The notes beneath the pieces were generated by a model. The model was given only the letters and a program-made list of their open reading frames with translations, had not been told where the DNA came from and made no database searches. Positions 24,298-33,018 of a stretch of 64,000 nucleotides of DNA are shown here, one piece after another. Positions within the stretch are counted from its first letter, which is position 1. Every line of letters begins with the position of its first letter. The stretch is from UBA1926 sp036732005. Lineage in GTDB: Bacteria > Planctomycetota > Phycisphaerae > Phycisphaerales > UBA1924. A program made the position numbers and the translations under genes. Where the stretch lies: positions 1-64,000 of the forward strand of contig DAINDF010000016.1 in the NCBI GenBank assembly GCA_036732005.1, in the 5' to 3' direction.

Positions 24298-26010
24298 ATG
24301 GCACGATCACGAAAGAAACTGGGCGAGATCCTCGCCGGCGCCGGTCTTGTCACCTCCGCCGAGGCGGAGAAGGCGGCCAAGGACGGCAAGAAGAACGGGA
24401 AGCGGATCGGCGAGACGCTGATCGAGATGGGCAAGGCGACCGAGGAGCAGGTTGCCCAGGCGTTGGCGACCCAGTTCGGGCTGGACTATGTCGACCCGAA
24501 CAAGGAGCCGTACGCCTCCCAGGTCGACATGTCTGGGATCGATCAGCAGTTGATCCGCAAGTACCTGGTGCTCCCGATGGGGGAGGCCGGCGGGAAGCTG
24601 CGGCTGATCGTCCACGACCCGATGAACCTGGAGTTGCTCGACAACTTGCGTTTCCGGCTGAACAAGGAGCTGGACCTGAAGATCGCCAGCCGGGCGGCGA
24701 TCCGCAAGTTCATCGAGGGCAAGCAGGCGGGGACGGCGCCGGTCTCGGCGGACAAGAGCCTCGTGACCGAGTCGATCGACCGGACAATCGACCGCTCGGT
24801 CGACCGTTCGATGGACAAGTCGATCGATGTCGCGGGGGAGGATTCCCCGGTCGTGCGGCTGGTCAACCGCATCCTGTCCGAGGCGGTGCGGGTGCGGGCG
24901 TCGGATGTTCACATCGAGCCGATGGCCGACCGGGTCCGCCTGCGGTACCGGATCGACGGCGTCTGCATCGAGCGCGACAACCTCCCGAAGCGCATGCAGA
25001 ACGCGGTGCTCAGCCGCATGAAGCTGATGGCGGGGGTCAACATCGCGGAGAAGCGCATCCCGCAGGACGGGCGCATCAAGCTCGATGTCGACGGGACGAT
25101 GATCGATTACCGCGTCTCGGCGTGCCCGGCGTACCACGGCGAGAGCGTGGTGGCCCGTATCCTCAGGCCCGACGCGGTGCGGATCGGCCTGGAGAACCTG
25201 GGCTTCGAGCCCGAGAATCTCGAGACCTTCAACAAGATCATCCGCAGGCCGAACGGGATTTTTCTCGTGACGGGCCCGACGGGCTCGGGCAAGACGACGA
25301 CGCTGTATTCGGCGCTGGATGTGCTCAACCGCCCGGACCGCAAGATCATTACCGCGGAGGACCCGGTCGAGTACAACTTCGAGGGGATCAACCAGTGCCA
25401 GGTGAGGGAGGGCATCGGCCTGACCTTCCCGGCCATCCTGCGTTCGATGCTGCGTCAGGCGCCCAACATCATCCTGGTGGGCGAGATCCGCGACCGGGAG
25501 GTGGCGGACATCGCGATCCAGGCGGCGCTGACGGGGCACCTCGTGTTCTCGACGCTGCACACCAACGATGCGCCGAGCGCGATCACGCGGTTGATCGACA
25601 TGGGGGTCAAGCCCTTCCTCGTCGCGTCGTCGATCCAGGCGATCATGGCCCAGCGGCTCATCCGGGTGCTCTACAGCCCGTCGAAGCAACTGGCGGAGGA
25701 GAAGGACCTCGATCCCAAGTACCTCAACCTGATCGGGCTGACGAAGGAGGAGGCCCTGGGCAAGGTCTACAAGCCCGTGCCCCACGCCGACGCCCCGGGC
25801 GGGTACAAGGGCCGGAAGGCGATCTTCGAGATGCTCCAGTTGAACGCGGAGATCCGGGATCTCGCGTTCAAGGTGTCGCCCGTCGCCACGCTGCGCAAGG
25901 CGGCTCTGGCGGCGGGGATGCGCCCGCTGGTCGAGGACGGGAAGATCAAGGTTCTCAAGGGTGTGACCACGCCAGACGAGATCGCCCGCGTGAGCCAGGT
26001 TGCGGACTGA
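24298..26010 (+). CDS. PilB/GspE-type assembly ATPase (first copy)
   Basis: 570 residues. Cytoplasmic hexameric ATPase that powers extension of pili or pseudopili. The MshEN-like N-terminal domain (KKLGEILAGAGLVT, GETLIEMGKATEEQVAQAL) is followed by a Thr/Ser/Asp-rich linker with near-repeats of DRSVDRSMDKS around residues 160-180. The core holds DVHIEPMADRVRLRYRIDG, Walker A GPTGSGKT (Lys332), the Asp box AEDPVEY, Walker B IILVGEIRDRE and the His box TGHLVFSTLHTNDA. The four-cysteine zinc motif usual near the C-terminus is absent. First gene of a long plus-strand cluster. Confidence 0.93.
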   Translation: MARSRKKLGEILAGAGLVTSAEAEKAAKDGKKNGKRIGETLIEMGKATEEQVAQALATQFGLDYVDPNKEPYASQVDMSGIDQQLIRKYLVLPMGEAGGKLRLIVHDPMNLELLDNLRFRLNKELDLKIASRAAIRKFIEGKQAGTAPVSADKSLVTESIDRTIDRSVDRSMDKSIDVAGEDSPVVRLVNRILSEAVRVRASDVHIEPMADRVRLRYRIDGVCIERDNLPKRMQNAVLSRMKLMAGVNIAEKRIPQDGRIKLDVDGTMIDYRVSACPAYHGESVVARILRPDAVRIGLENLGFEPENLETFNKIIRRPNGIFLVTGPTGSGKTTTLYSALDVLNRPDRKIITAEDPVEYNFEGINQCQVREGIGLTFPAILRSMLRQAPNIILVGEIRDREVADIAIQAALTGHLVFSTLHTNDAPSAITRLIDMGVKPFLVASSIQAIMAQRLIRVLYSPSKQLAEEKDLDPKYLNLIGLTKEEALGKVYKPVPHADAPGGYKGRKAIFEMLQLNAEIRDLAFKVSPVATLRKAALAAGMRPLVEDGKIKVLKGVTTPDEIARVSQVAD

Positions 26011-26062
26011 GACCGAACGCCCACACGCCCCGCCCGCGTGGCGGGATCGGAGAGCCTGAGAT

Positions 26063-27181
26063 ATGTCCACGATTCAGATCGACCGCCTGCTCGACACCGT
26101 GGTCAAGCTCGACGCGAGCGACCTCCACCTGACGGTCGGCCGCCAGCCGACCATCCGCATCCACGGCGGGCTGCGGAACCTCCAGACCAAGGTGCTCGAG
26201 TCCGACGACATGGTTTCGCTCATGAAGTCGATCACCCCCGAACGGAACCAGCAGGAATTGCAGGAGGAGGGGGGCACCGACTTCGGCTTCGCCTACGGCG
26301 ACGCGGCCCGGTTCCGGGTGTCGGTCTTCCGCCAGAGGGGCGATCTGGCGATCGTGCTCCGCCAGATCCCGAACCGCCTGCTGACCTTCGAGCAGATCGG
26401 CCTTCCCGAGATCTGCAAGGACCTCGTCCGCCGTCCCCGGGGCCTGTTCCTGGTGACGGGTCCGACGGGATCCGGCAAGACGACCTCCCTCGCGACGATG
26501 ATCGACTACATCAACATGTACATTGATCACCACATCATCACGATGGAGGACCCGATCGAGTATTACCACTATCACAAGAAATCGATCGTGAACCAGCGCG
26601 AGGTCGGGAACGATGTCCCGTCCTTCGCCGAGGCGCTCCGGCGGGCCCTGCGACAGGACCCCGATGTGATCCTCGTCGGCGAAATGCGCGACCTGGAGAC
26701 GATCGAAGCGGCCGTGCGGGCGGCCGAGACCGGTCACCTTGTGTTCGGGACCCTGCACACGACCGGGGCCGCCAAGACGATCGACCGCCTGGTGGACGCC
26801 TTCCCCGTGACGCAGCAGAACCAGATCCGGGTGCAGTTGTCGACGGCGCTGATCTGCGTGCTGTCCCAGGTCCTGATGAAGCGGGTGGACACCAAGGGCC
26901 GGGTGGCGGCCTACGAGTTCCTCGTGGTGACCCCTGCGATCGCCAACCTGATCCGCGACAACAAGACCTTCCGTATCGACTCGGCCATCCAGACCGGGAA
27001 GAAGTACGGCATGCAATTGTTGGATGATCACCTCTGGTCGCTCTACTCCCGGGGCATGATCTCGGCTGAGGAGATGATCGATAAGAGCAAGAATCCGGCT
27101 GACCTGAGAGACAAGGTGCTTCAGGCGGGCGGGACGCTCAATCGACCGGAGCTTTCCGACACGACTGTGCTCGGTGATTGA
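26063..27181 (+). CDS. pilT: PilT-type retraction ATPase
   Basis: 372 residues, the normal PilT size. Retracts type IV pili by depolymerising them. It has the PilT N-terminal ASDLHLTVGRQPTIRIHG, Walker A GPTGSGKTTS (Lys139), EDPIEYYHYHKKSIVNQREVG, RRALRQDPDVILVGEMRDLET, and the PilT/PilU-specific TGHLVFGTLHTTGAAKTIDRLVDAFP. Presence of a retraction ATPase argues that the cluster serves a dynamic pilus as well as, or instead of, a plain type II secretion system. It starts 52 nt after the first pilB. Confidence 0.94.
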   Translation: MSTIQIDRLLDTVVKLDASDLHLTVGRQPTIRIHGGLRNLQTKVLESDDMVSLMKSITPERNQQELQEEGGTDFGFAYGDAARFRVSVFRQRGDLAIVLRQIPNRLLTFEQIGLPEICKDLVRRPRGLFLVTGPTGSGKTTSLATMIDYINMYIDHHIITMEDPIEYYHYHKKSIVNQREVGNDVPSFAEALRRALRQDPDVILVGEMRDLETIEAAVRAAETGHLVFGTLHTTGAAKTIDRLVDAFPVTQQNQIRVQLSTALICVLSQVLMKRVDTKGRVAAYEFLVVTPAIANLIRDNKTFRIDSAIQTGKKYGMQLLDDHLWSLYSRGMISAEEMIDKSKNPADLRDKVLQAGGTLNRPELSDTTVLGD

Positions 27182-27254
27182 TAGGGATTGATTGGATCGG
27201 GCGGTCGCCTGGACGGCGTTCGCGGTCTTCTGGTCGAGCCAGTTTTCGGGTGTC

Positions 27255-27284
27255 TTGTTGAAAAAGGCCGTGGGATTCTGTAGA
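27255..27284 (+). promoter_or_regulatory. Possible promoter upstream of second pilB
   Basis: TTGTTG (27255-27260) and TGTAGA (27279-27284) are separated by 18 nt, resembling housekeeping -35 and -10 boxes, inside the 216-nt gap between pilT and the next ATPase. Only the sequence match supports it. Confidence 0.35.
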
Positions 27285-27397
27285 GTGGGTCGAACCTGTG
27301 GGGTTCTCGGCCGAATCGGGATGGGACTCGACCGGGGCCTTGGCGGCGATCGGGGAGACTCCCGATGGACCCGCGGGCGAACCGGTGAGGAGCCGTC

Positions 27398-29131
27398 ATG
27401 CCGACAGTGCCGGTCTCGGAGTTGAAAGGTCGCAAGCTCGGGCGTGTGCTCACGAAGCTCGGCTATTGCACCCGTGAGCAGGTGCACGAAGCCCTGACGG
27501 TCCAGCAGACCCGCAAGGAGAAGATCGGCAAGCTGCTGATCGAGCTCGGGTATGTCACCGAGGCGCAGGTCGCCGAGGCGTTGGCGGGCCAGGCGGGGAT
27601 GGAGTACCGGGACCTTTCGAAGGTCGACCTACCGCCCGAGGTGGTGGACGCGATCCCCGCTGAGAACGCGAACGCGTACGGCGTGGTGCCAATCGAGTAC
27701 GACCCCCGTAACAAGCGGCTGGTGGTGGCGCTCAAGAGTCACCAGAACTTCCAGGCGGTGGACGATCTCCGTCTGCTGATGGGGTTCAATGTCGAGGCGG
27801 TGGTGGCCGACCCGGGGCTGATCGACGGGTTGCTCGCGAAGCACTACGCGCGGTCGAACTCGATGGCGGACCTGGTGAGCGGGATGGCGGAGAATGACCG
27901 CTTCGCCTCGCTGATGGGCAAGAGCGACCAGTCGGTCGACCTGGACGCGGTGCTCGAGGCGGCGGACGACAACCAGGTGGTCAAGCTGATCAACCTGGTG
28001 CTGCTGCAGGCGATCAAGGACCGCGCGTCGGACATTCACTTCGAGCCGTTCGAGAGTGAGTTCAAGATGCGGTACCGCATCGACGGGGTGCTGTACGAGA
28101 TGGTGCCCCCGCCGAAGCACCTGGGCCCGGCGATCACGAGCCGCGTCAAGGTCATGGCGAATCTGGACATCGCCGAGCGTCGTCTTCCGCAGGACGGGCG
28201 CATCGAGCTGACGGTGGGGGGGAACCCGATCGACCTCCGCGTGGCGATTCTGCCGACGATCTATGGTGAGTCGTGCGTGATGCGCGTGCTGGACCGGTCG
28301 AATGTGGAGTTGAGCCTGGACCGGATCGGGCTGCGCGACGACGAGTTGGCAAAGTTCCGCCACCTGACCAACAAGCCGAACGGGATCGTGGTGGTGACGG
28401 GTCCGACGGGCTCGGGCAAGACGACGACGCTCTACGCGGCGTTGCAGGAGCTCAACGACATCGAGACGAAGCTGCTGACGGCGGAGGACCCGGTCGAGTA
28501 CGACATCGACGGGCTGTGCCAGTGCCAGGTGAACACCGAGGCGGGTCTGACCTTCGCGAAGCTGCTGAGGTCGTTCCTGCGTCAGGATCCGGATGTGATC
28601 CTGGTGGGCGAGATCCGCGATCTGGAGACGGCGCAGATCGCGGTGCAGGCGTCGCTGACGGGGCACCTCGTACTCTCGACGCTGCACACGAACGACGCGC
28701 CGAGTTCGATCATCCGCCTGGTCGACCTCGGGATGGAGCCGTTCCTTTTGACGGCGACGATCGAGGGGATCGTGGCCCAGCGGCTCGTGCGCCGGCTCGA
28801 CCCGACGCTCAAGGAGGAGTACACGCCCATGGAGGAGGAGCTGATGGAGTTGAACCTGCGCTCCGAGGATGTGCGAGGGCGGACCTTCTGCCGCCCCAGC
28901 CGGACGGACCGGATCGGCGGGGGGTACAAGGGGCGGATGGCGATCTTCGAGATCATGGAGATGGACGACGACATGCGCGAGCTGGTGATGAAGGAAGCCA
29001 GCACGGCGGTGCTGCGTGAGCACGCCCGCCGGCGGGGGATGCGGACGCTCCGCGAGAGCGGGCTGATGGCGATCTACGACGGTCTGACGACGATCGACGA
29101 GGTGCTGCGGGAGACGGTCTCGGAAGATTAA
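27398..29131 (+). CDS. PilB/GspE-type assembly ATPase (second copy)
   Basis: 577 residues, same architecture as the ATPase at 24298: MshEN domain (LGRVLTKLGYCTREQVHEAL, KIGKLLIELGYVTEAQVAEAL), DIHFEPFESEFKMRYRIDG, Walker A GPTGSGKT (Lys341), AEDPVEYDIDG, ILVGEIRDLETAQ and TGHLVLSTLHTNDA. The C-terminal region keeps the length of the zinc module, but its cysteine pairs are replaced (LDPTLKEEY, TFCRPSR). It is directly followed by pilC, so it is probably the dedicated motor of the downstream pseudopilins. GAGGAG precedes ATG 27398. Confidence 0.93.
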   Translation: MPTVPVSELKGRKLGRVLTKLGYCTREQVHEALTVQQTRKEKIGKLLIELGYVTEAQVAEALAGQAGMEYRDLSKVDLPPEVVDAIPAENANAYGVVPIEYDPRNKRLVVALKSHQNFQAVDDLRLLMGFNVEAVVADPGLIDGLLAKHYARSNSMADLVSGMAENDRFASLMGKSDQSVDLDAVLEAADDNQVVKLINLVLLQAIKDRASDIHFEPFESEFKMRYRIDGVLYEMVPPPKHLGPAITSRVKVMANLDIAERRLPQDGRIELTVGGNPIDLRVAILPTIYGESCVMRVLDRSNVELSLDRIGLRDDELAKFRHLTNKPNGIVVVTGPTGSGKTTTLYAALQELNDIETKLLTAEDPVEYDIDGLCQCQVNTEAGLTFAKLLRSFLRQDPDVILVGEIRDLETAQIAVQASLTGHLVLSTLHTNDAPSSIIRLVDLGMEPFLLTATIEGIVAQRLVRRLDPTLKEEYTPMEEELMELNLRSEDVRGRTFCRPSRTDRIGGGYKGRMAIFEIMEMDDDMRELVMKEASTAVLREHARRRGMRTLRESGLMAIYDGLTTIDEVLRETVSED

Positions 29132-29184
29132 CCGGGGGCGACCCCTCTGGCGGCGCGGGCGGGGCCCGCGCGGGAGAAGCGACG

Positions 29185-30477
29185 ATGCCGACCTTTGCAT
29201 ACGAGGCGATGAACGCGGCGGGCAAGTCCCAGAAGGGGACGATCGAGGCCGCGAGCAGCGAGGAGGCGATCAGCCGCATCCGCGCGCAGCAGCTGTTCCC
29301 GATCAATGTCAAGCCCGCGAAGGCGGCGAAGAAGAAGGGCGAGCCGGGCGGCGCCGAGGCGGCTCCGGCGAAGCGTCGCAAGAAGAAGCGGGGGGCCTCG
29401 ATCTCGATCGGGAAGGTGAGCAAGAAGCAGCTCACGCTCTTCACGCGGCAGCTCTCGACGCTCCAGGACGCGGGCCTGCCGCTGCTCCGTTCGCTGCAGA
29501 TCCTCGAGGGCCAGCAGAAGCCGGGGCTGATGAAGAATGTCGTGGGCGGCGTTGCGGAGGAGGTCGAGGGCGGCTCGTCGCTTTCGGACGCGATGGCGAA
29601 GTACCCCAAGGCGTTCGACATTCTCTACACGAAGATGGTGCACGCGGGCGAGATCGGCGGCGTGCTCGACATCATCCTCCAGCGCCTTGCCGAGTTCATG
29701 GAGAAGGCCGAGCGGCTGAAGCGGAAGATCAAGGGCGCGATGGTCTACCCGGTCGCGGTGATCACGATCGCGCTGGTGATCCTGACGGCGATCATGGTCT
29801 TCATCATCCCGAAGTTCGAGGAGATCTTCGCGGACTTCGGCGTGAACCTGCCGGCGCTGACGGTGTGGCTGATCGACACCAGCCGCTGGGTCGCGGGCCA
29901 GGAGGCGGGGCAGACGATCCCGGGCTGGGTGTTCGTGGGGCTTTCGCCGATCGCGATCATGGTGTTCTGGAAGGTGATCCGCAAGACCAAGCCCGGCAAG
30001 GCCGTGACGGATGTGGTCATGCTCTGGACCCCGATCTTCGGGGGGCTGATCCGCAAGACGACGATCGCGCGGTTCACGCGGACGCTGGGGACCTTGATCG
30101 GCGCTGGCGTGCCGATCCTCGACGCGGTGACGATCACCAAGGAAACGAGCGGGAACTTCGTCTTCGAGCGGGCGTTGCAGCGGGTGCACGACTCGATCCG
30201 GGAGGGCGAGACCTTCGCCGAGCCGCTGCGGGCGAGCAAGACCTGCGACGGCATCGTGATCAACATGATCGATGTGGGCGAGGAGACGGGCGAGCTCGAC
30301 GCGATGCTCATGAAGATCGCCGACAACTACGACGAAGAGGTCGATGTCGCGGTCGCGTCGCTGGTCTCGCTGCTCCAGCCCCTCATGGTCATCGTGCTGG
30401 GCGGCATCATCGGAACGATCATCATCGCGATGTTCCTCCCGCTGGTCGAGATGATCAACTCGCTCAACGCGGGCTGA
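29185..30477 (+). CDS. PilC/GspF inner-membrane platform protein
   Basis: 430 residues. Polytopic platform protein that couples the ATPase to pilin assembly. FAYEAMNAAGKSQKGTIEA is the classic N-terminus. A Lys/Ala-rich linker follows (residues 45-75, KKKGEPGG...KRRKKKRG). Two repeated T2SSF domains start at LTLFTRQLSTLQDAGLPLLRSL and at IARFTRTLGTLIGAGVPILDAV. Three transmembrane helices are visible (about 190-215, 250-270, 395-420). It starts 53 nt after the second ATPase. Confidence 0.94.
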   Translation: MPTFAYEAMNAAGKSQKGTIEAASSEEAISRIRAQQLFPINVKPAKAAKKKGEPGGAEAAPAKRRKKKRGASISIGKVSKKQLTLFTRQLSTLQDAGLPLLRSLQILEGQQKPGLMKNVVGGVAEEVEGGSSLSDAMAKYPKAFDILYTKMVHAGEIGGVLDIILQRLAEFMEKAERLKRKIKGAMVYPVAVITIALVILTAIMVFIIPKFEEIFADFGVNLPALTVWLIDTSRWVAGQEAGQTIPGWVFVGLSPIAIMVFWKVIRKTKPGKAVTDVVMLWTPIFGGLIRKTTIARFTRTLGTLIGAGVPILDAVTITKETSGNFVFERALQRVHDSIREGETFAEPLRASKTCDGIVINMIDVGEETGELDAMLMKIADNYDEEVDVAVASLVSLLQPLMVIVLGGIIGTIIIAMFLPLVEMINSLNAG

Positions 30478-30505
30478 CGCGGCTTCGAGCCGGAAAGGGC
30501 CGGGG

Positions 30506-31687
30506 ATGAGATCCACCGGGACGGACAACTCGGTTCGGCGCGCGGCGCGGCGGGCGTTCTCGCTGACCGAGCTCCTTGTCGTGCTGCTCATCATCGGCCT
30601 GCTGCTGACGATCGTGCTCGTCGCGGTCGGCAACGCGGGCTCGGCCGGGTCGCAGAAGGCGATGCAGGCCTCCGCGGTGGCGCTGGGGCAGGGCGTGCGG
30701 CAGTTCGAGGCGCAGTTCGGGTTCCCGCCCCCGCTCGTGCAGGACGGGATCCAGGGCAGCGGGGGGGCGATGGTCGTCCCGCCGGCGGTCCTCGCCCGGG
30801 ACGGCTCGGAGAACTCGGACGGCGCCCCGATCGCGGTCGCGCCCGGCAACGAGCGTCTGCGGCTGGCCGCGGTGTACAACCCCGCCCACCAGCGCAACCG
30901 CCGCTTCCTCGAAGGGATCGACCCGCAGTCCGGGGGCGCCCCGAGCGAGGAGGACCTGGCCAACCGTTACCGCGCCGACACGCCCGAGTGGAGGCTCGCC
31001 AACCAGCGCTACAGCAAGTACTCCCTGGGCTATTACCTCGTCGGGGCCATGCCCTCGGCCGTGGACGGCGTCGATGGGCCGGGCATGGTCAAGCCGCTCG
31101 CCGACGGCACCTTCCAGGGCGTTACCGCCGACAGCGGGGATGCGCTCGAAACCGACGGGCGTTCGACCTCACGCGAGCGGACGGAGCCCTTCTTCGCGGC
31201 CGACCGCCCCGCGGCGAGGCTGCAGCGTGAGTACTTCGATCTCGACGAGTACCGCGAGAACGCGGGCGACCCCGAGCTGACCGTGGCGAACCCGCTGGCC
31301 GAGACGGACTGGCGGCACGCCGCGGTGGTCGACTCCAACGGCAAGGCGTACCGCTACTACCGGTGGGAGCCGCTGAGCTCCTCGTACGGCATCCAGGTCA
31401 CCGCGACCTATCAACTGAATATCCCCGCGGTGCTGCTCGACGAGGAGAAGATCAACGCGCTGGCCTCGGCGTCAACGCCCGCCGAGCGGGCCGCGATCGA
31501 CCTGACCTCGGGCAACGCCGAGCTGCGCGGGGCCCGCTGGGCGATCGTGGGGGCCGGGCCCGACGGGTATTTCGGCACCGAGCCGATCGAGACGCTGCGC
31601 GCGGGGCTCGACACGAGCCTGGACCTGGCCGATTGGGAGGTCCGGGCGCTGGCCAAGTCGGACAACGCGGTGGAGGTGGGGCGGTGA
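30506..31687 (+). CDS. Prepilin-like protein 1 with large soluble domain
   Basis: 393 residues. Basic leader of 17 residues, then AFSLTELLVVLLIIGLLLTIVLVAVG, a type IV prepilin N-terminal helix with Glu at +5; the residue before the cleavage site is Ala instead of the usual Gly. The rest is a soluble domain of about 340 residues rich in RYRADTPEW- and YYRWEPLSS-type segments, much longer than GspG/GspH pseudopilins. First of four overlapping pseudopilin-like genes: its TGA overlaps the next GTG (31684-31687). Probably a minor pilin/pseudopilin; the exact Gsp/Pil class is not determined. Confidence 0.8.
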   Translation: MRSTGTDNSVRRAARRAFSLTELLVVLLIIGLLLTIVLVAVGNAGSAGSQKAMQASAVALGQGVRQFEAQFGFPPPLVQDGIQGSGGAMVVPPAVLARDGSENSDGAPIAVAPGNERLRLAAVYNPAHQRNRRFLEGIDPQSGGAPSEEDLANRYRADTPEWRLANQRYSKYSLGYYLVGAMPSAVDGVDGPGMVKPLADGTFQGVTADSGDALETDGRSTSRERTEPFFAADRPAARLQREYFDLDEYRENAGDPELTVANPLAETDWRHAAVVDSNGKAYRYYRWEPLSSSYGIQVTATYQLNIPAVLLDEEKINALASASTPAERAAIDLTSGNAELRGARWAIVGAGPDGYFGTEPIETLRAGLDTSLDLADWEVRALAKSDNAVEVGR

Positions 31688-33018
31688 GAACCTCTCGCGT
31701 CCAGGGTGCGGCCGGGTTCACGCTCGTCGAGCTGCTGGTGGTGGTGACGCTGCTGGTGGTGGTGCTGGGCGTGGCGGTGCCGGCGTTCCGGAACATGCTG
31801 GACGCGTCGGAGCGCTCGCTGGCAGAGAACTCGCTGCGCGTGGGCGTGCAGGTGGCGCGGGACCTCGCGTTCCAGGGCGAGGGTGACGCGGGGCTGGTGT
31901 TCATCCGCGACCCGGACGGGCGGACGCGTCTGGTGCCGGTCGTTTCGGTCGGGACTTATCGCGATCCGAGTTTCAATCCCGTCCCGTTCGGCCCCGGCGC
32001 GTTCGCGAACCCGATTCAATTTGGTGTGGAGCGTGAGGTCTTCGCGCCGGTGTCGCAGACCTCTCCGATCCTGCTGCCGCGTGGGTACGCCGTCGCGGGC
32101 TTCGCCGATCCGCAGACCATCGATCAGTGCTTCCAGTTCTGCCCCTCGACCCGCCCGATCGACTACGAGGGTTGGTACGACTCGCAGGCGTACGGCAACG
32201 AGGGATCCCCGCAGGGCGAGAGCGCCCGGCTCGACGGCAACTGGCTGCTCCCGGAGACCTTCCTCTACGAGCCCCGCATGCAGGCGCCGGGCTCGGAGGG
32301 TTCGTTGATCACGGGCGCGAGCCGGACGAGAACGCCGCGTCAGTCGTTCATGATCCGGTTCGAGTCGGGGACGGGCCAGTTGGTCCGCGGGTCGAGGCCC
32401 GCGATCGTGATCGATCCCAGGCCGAGCGCGCTCGGGCGGGACATGTTCCTCGGCGCGACGCGGTGGATGCGTGCCGACCGCATCGAGGACGCACGCGACT
32501 GGGCGTCGCGGGTGCTCGCGTCGGACGATGTCGACGGGAACGGGGTCGTGCAGAGCAACGACCGGTGGCTCAAGGCCGTCGCGATCGGCAACTTCTCGAA
32601 CGACACCGTGCTCGCGGGCCCGGTGGCGCGCCTGGCGATGTTCCGCGAGTCCGATCTGGTCTCGGGCCTGGGCGCTTCGGGCGTGAACAAGGATACGAAC
32701 TCGCTCTACTTCCCGATCGTCACCGAGACGACCGGGCTGGTGCAGGCGATCGGCACCGCCGGCTCGATCCGGTTCGATCTGGGGCTCTTCGACGGCGATG
32801 TGATCTCCACGCCCAACGAGGTCCGCATCGGGATCAACCGGTGGATCCAGGGCGACACGAACTTCATCGCCGCGGGCGGGTTCGACCGGAGCGACGCGGA
32901 CGGGGACGGCAATATCTTCGGCGACGCGGCGTCGGGGGACATCCCCGCCGACGAGCCCAGGGCGAAGCTCTACTTCGTTCAGCCCGCCACGGGCGACCTG
33001 ACGGAGGTGCTGCGATGA
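31684..33018 (+). CDS. Prepilin-like protein 2 (GspH-like)
   Basis: 444 residues. Starts at GTG 31684, inside the preceding stop. The leader is 11 residues with Gly at -1, then FTLVELLVVVTLLVVVLGVAVPAF, a canonical prepilin helix with Glu5. The following SLRVGVQVARDLAFQGEGDAGLVF recalls GspH/FimT-type pseudopilins, extended here by about 300 residues. One segment has DVDGNGVVQSNDRW and SDADGDGNIFG, Asp/Gly loops that could bind calcium. Its stop overlaps the next ATG. Confidence 0.8.
   Translation: MRTSRVQGAAGFTLVELLVVVTLLVVVLGVAVPAFRNMLDASERSLAENSLRVGVQVARDLAFQGEGDAGLVFIRDPDGRTRLVPVVSVGTYRDPSFNPVPFGPGAFANPIQFGVEREVFAPVSQTSPILLPRGYAVAGFADPQTIDQCFQFCPSTRPIDYEGWYDSQAYGNEGSPQGESARLDGNWLLPETFLYEPRMQAPGSEGSLITGASRTRTPRQSFMIRFESGTGQLVRGSRPAIVIDPRPSALGRDMFLGATRWMRADRIEDARDWASRVLASDDVDGNGVVQSNDRWLKAVAIGNFSNDTVLAGPVARLAMFRESDLVSGLGASGVNKDTNSLYFPIVTETTGLVQAIGTAGSIRFDLGLFDGDVISTPNEVRIGINRWIQGDTNFIAAGGFDRSDADGDGNIFGDAASGDIPADEPRAKLYFVQPATGDLTEVLR

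Noticed and set aside
24770..24830. Near-repeats in the first pilB linker (DRS-like units) as a tandem DNA repeat
   Set aside because: It is a coding low-complexity linker of only a few imperfect units and not a separate repeat element or CRISPR.
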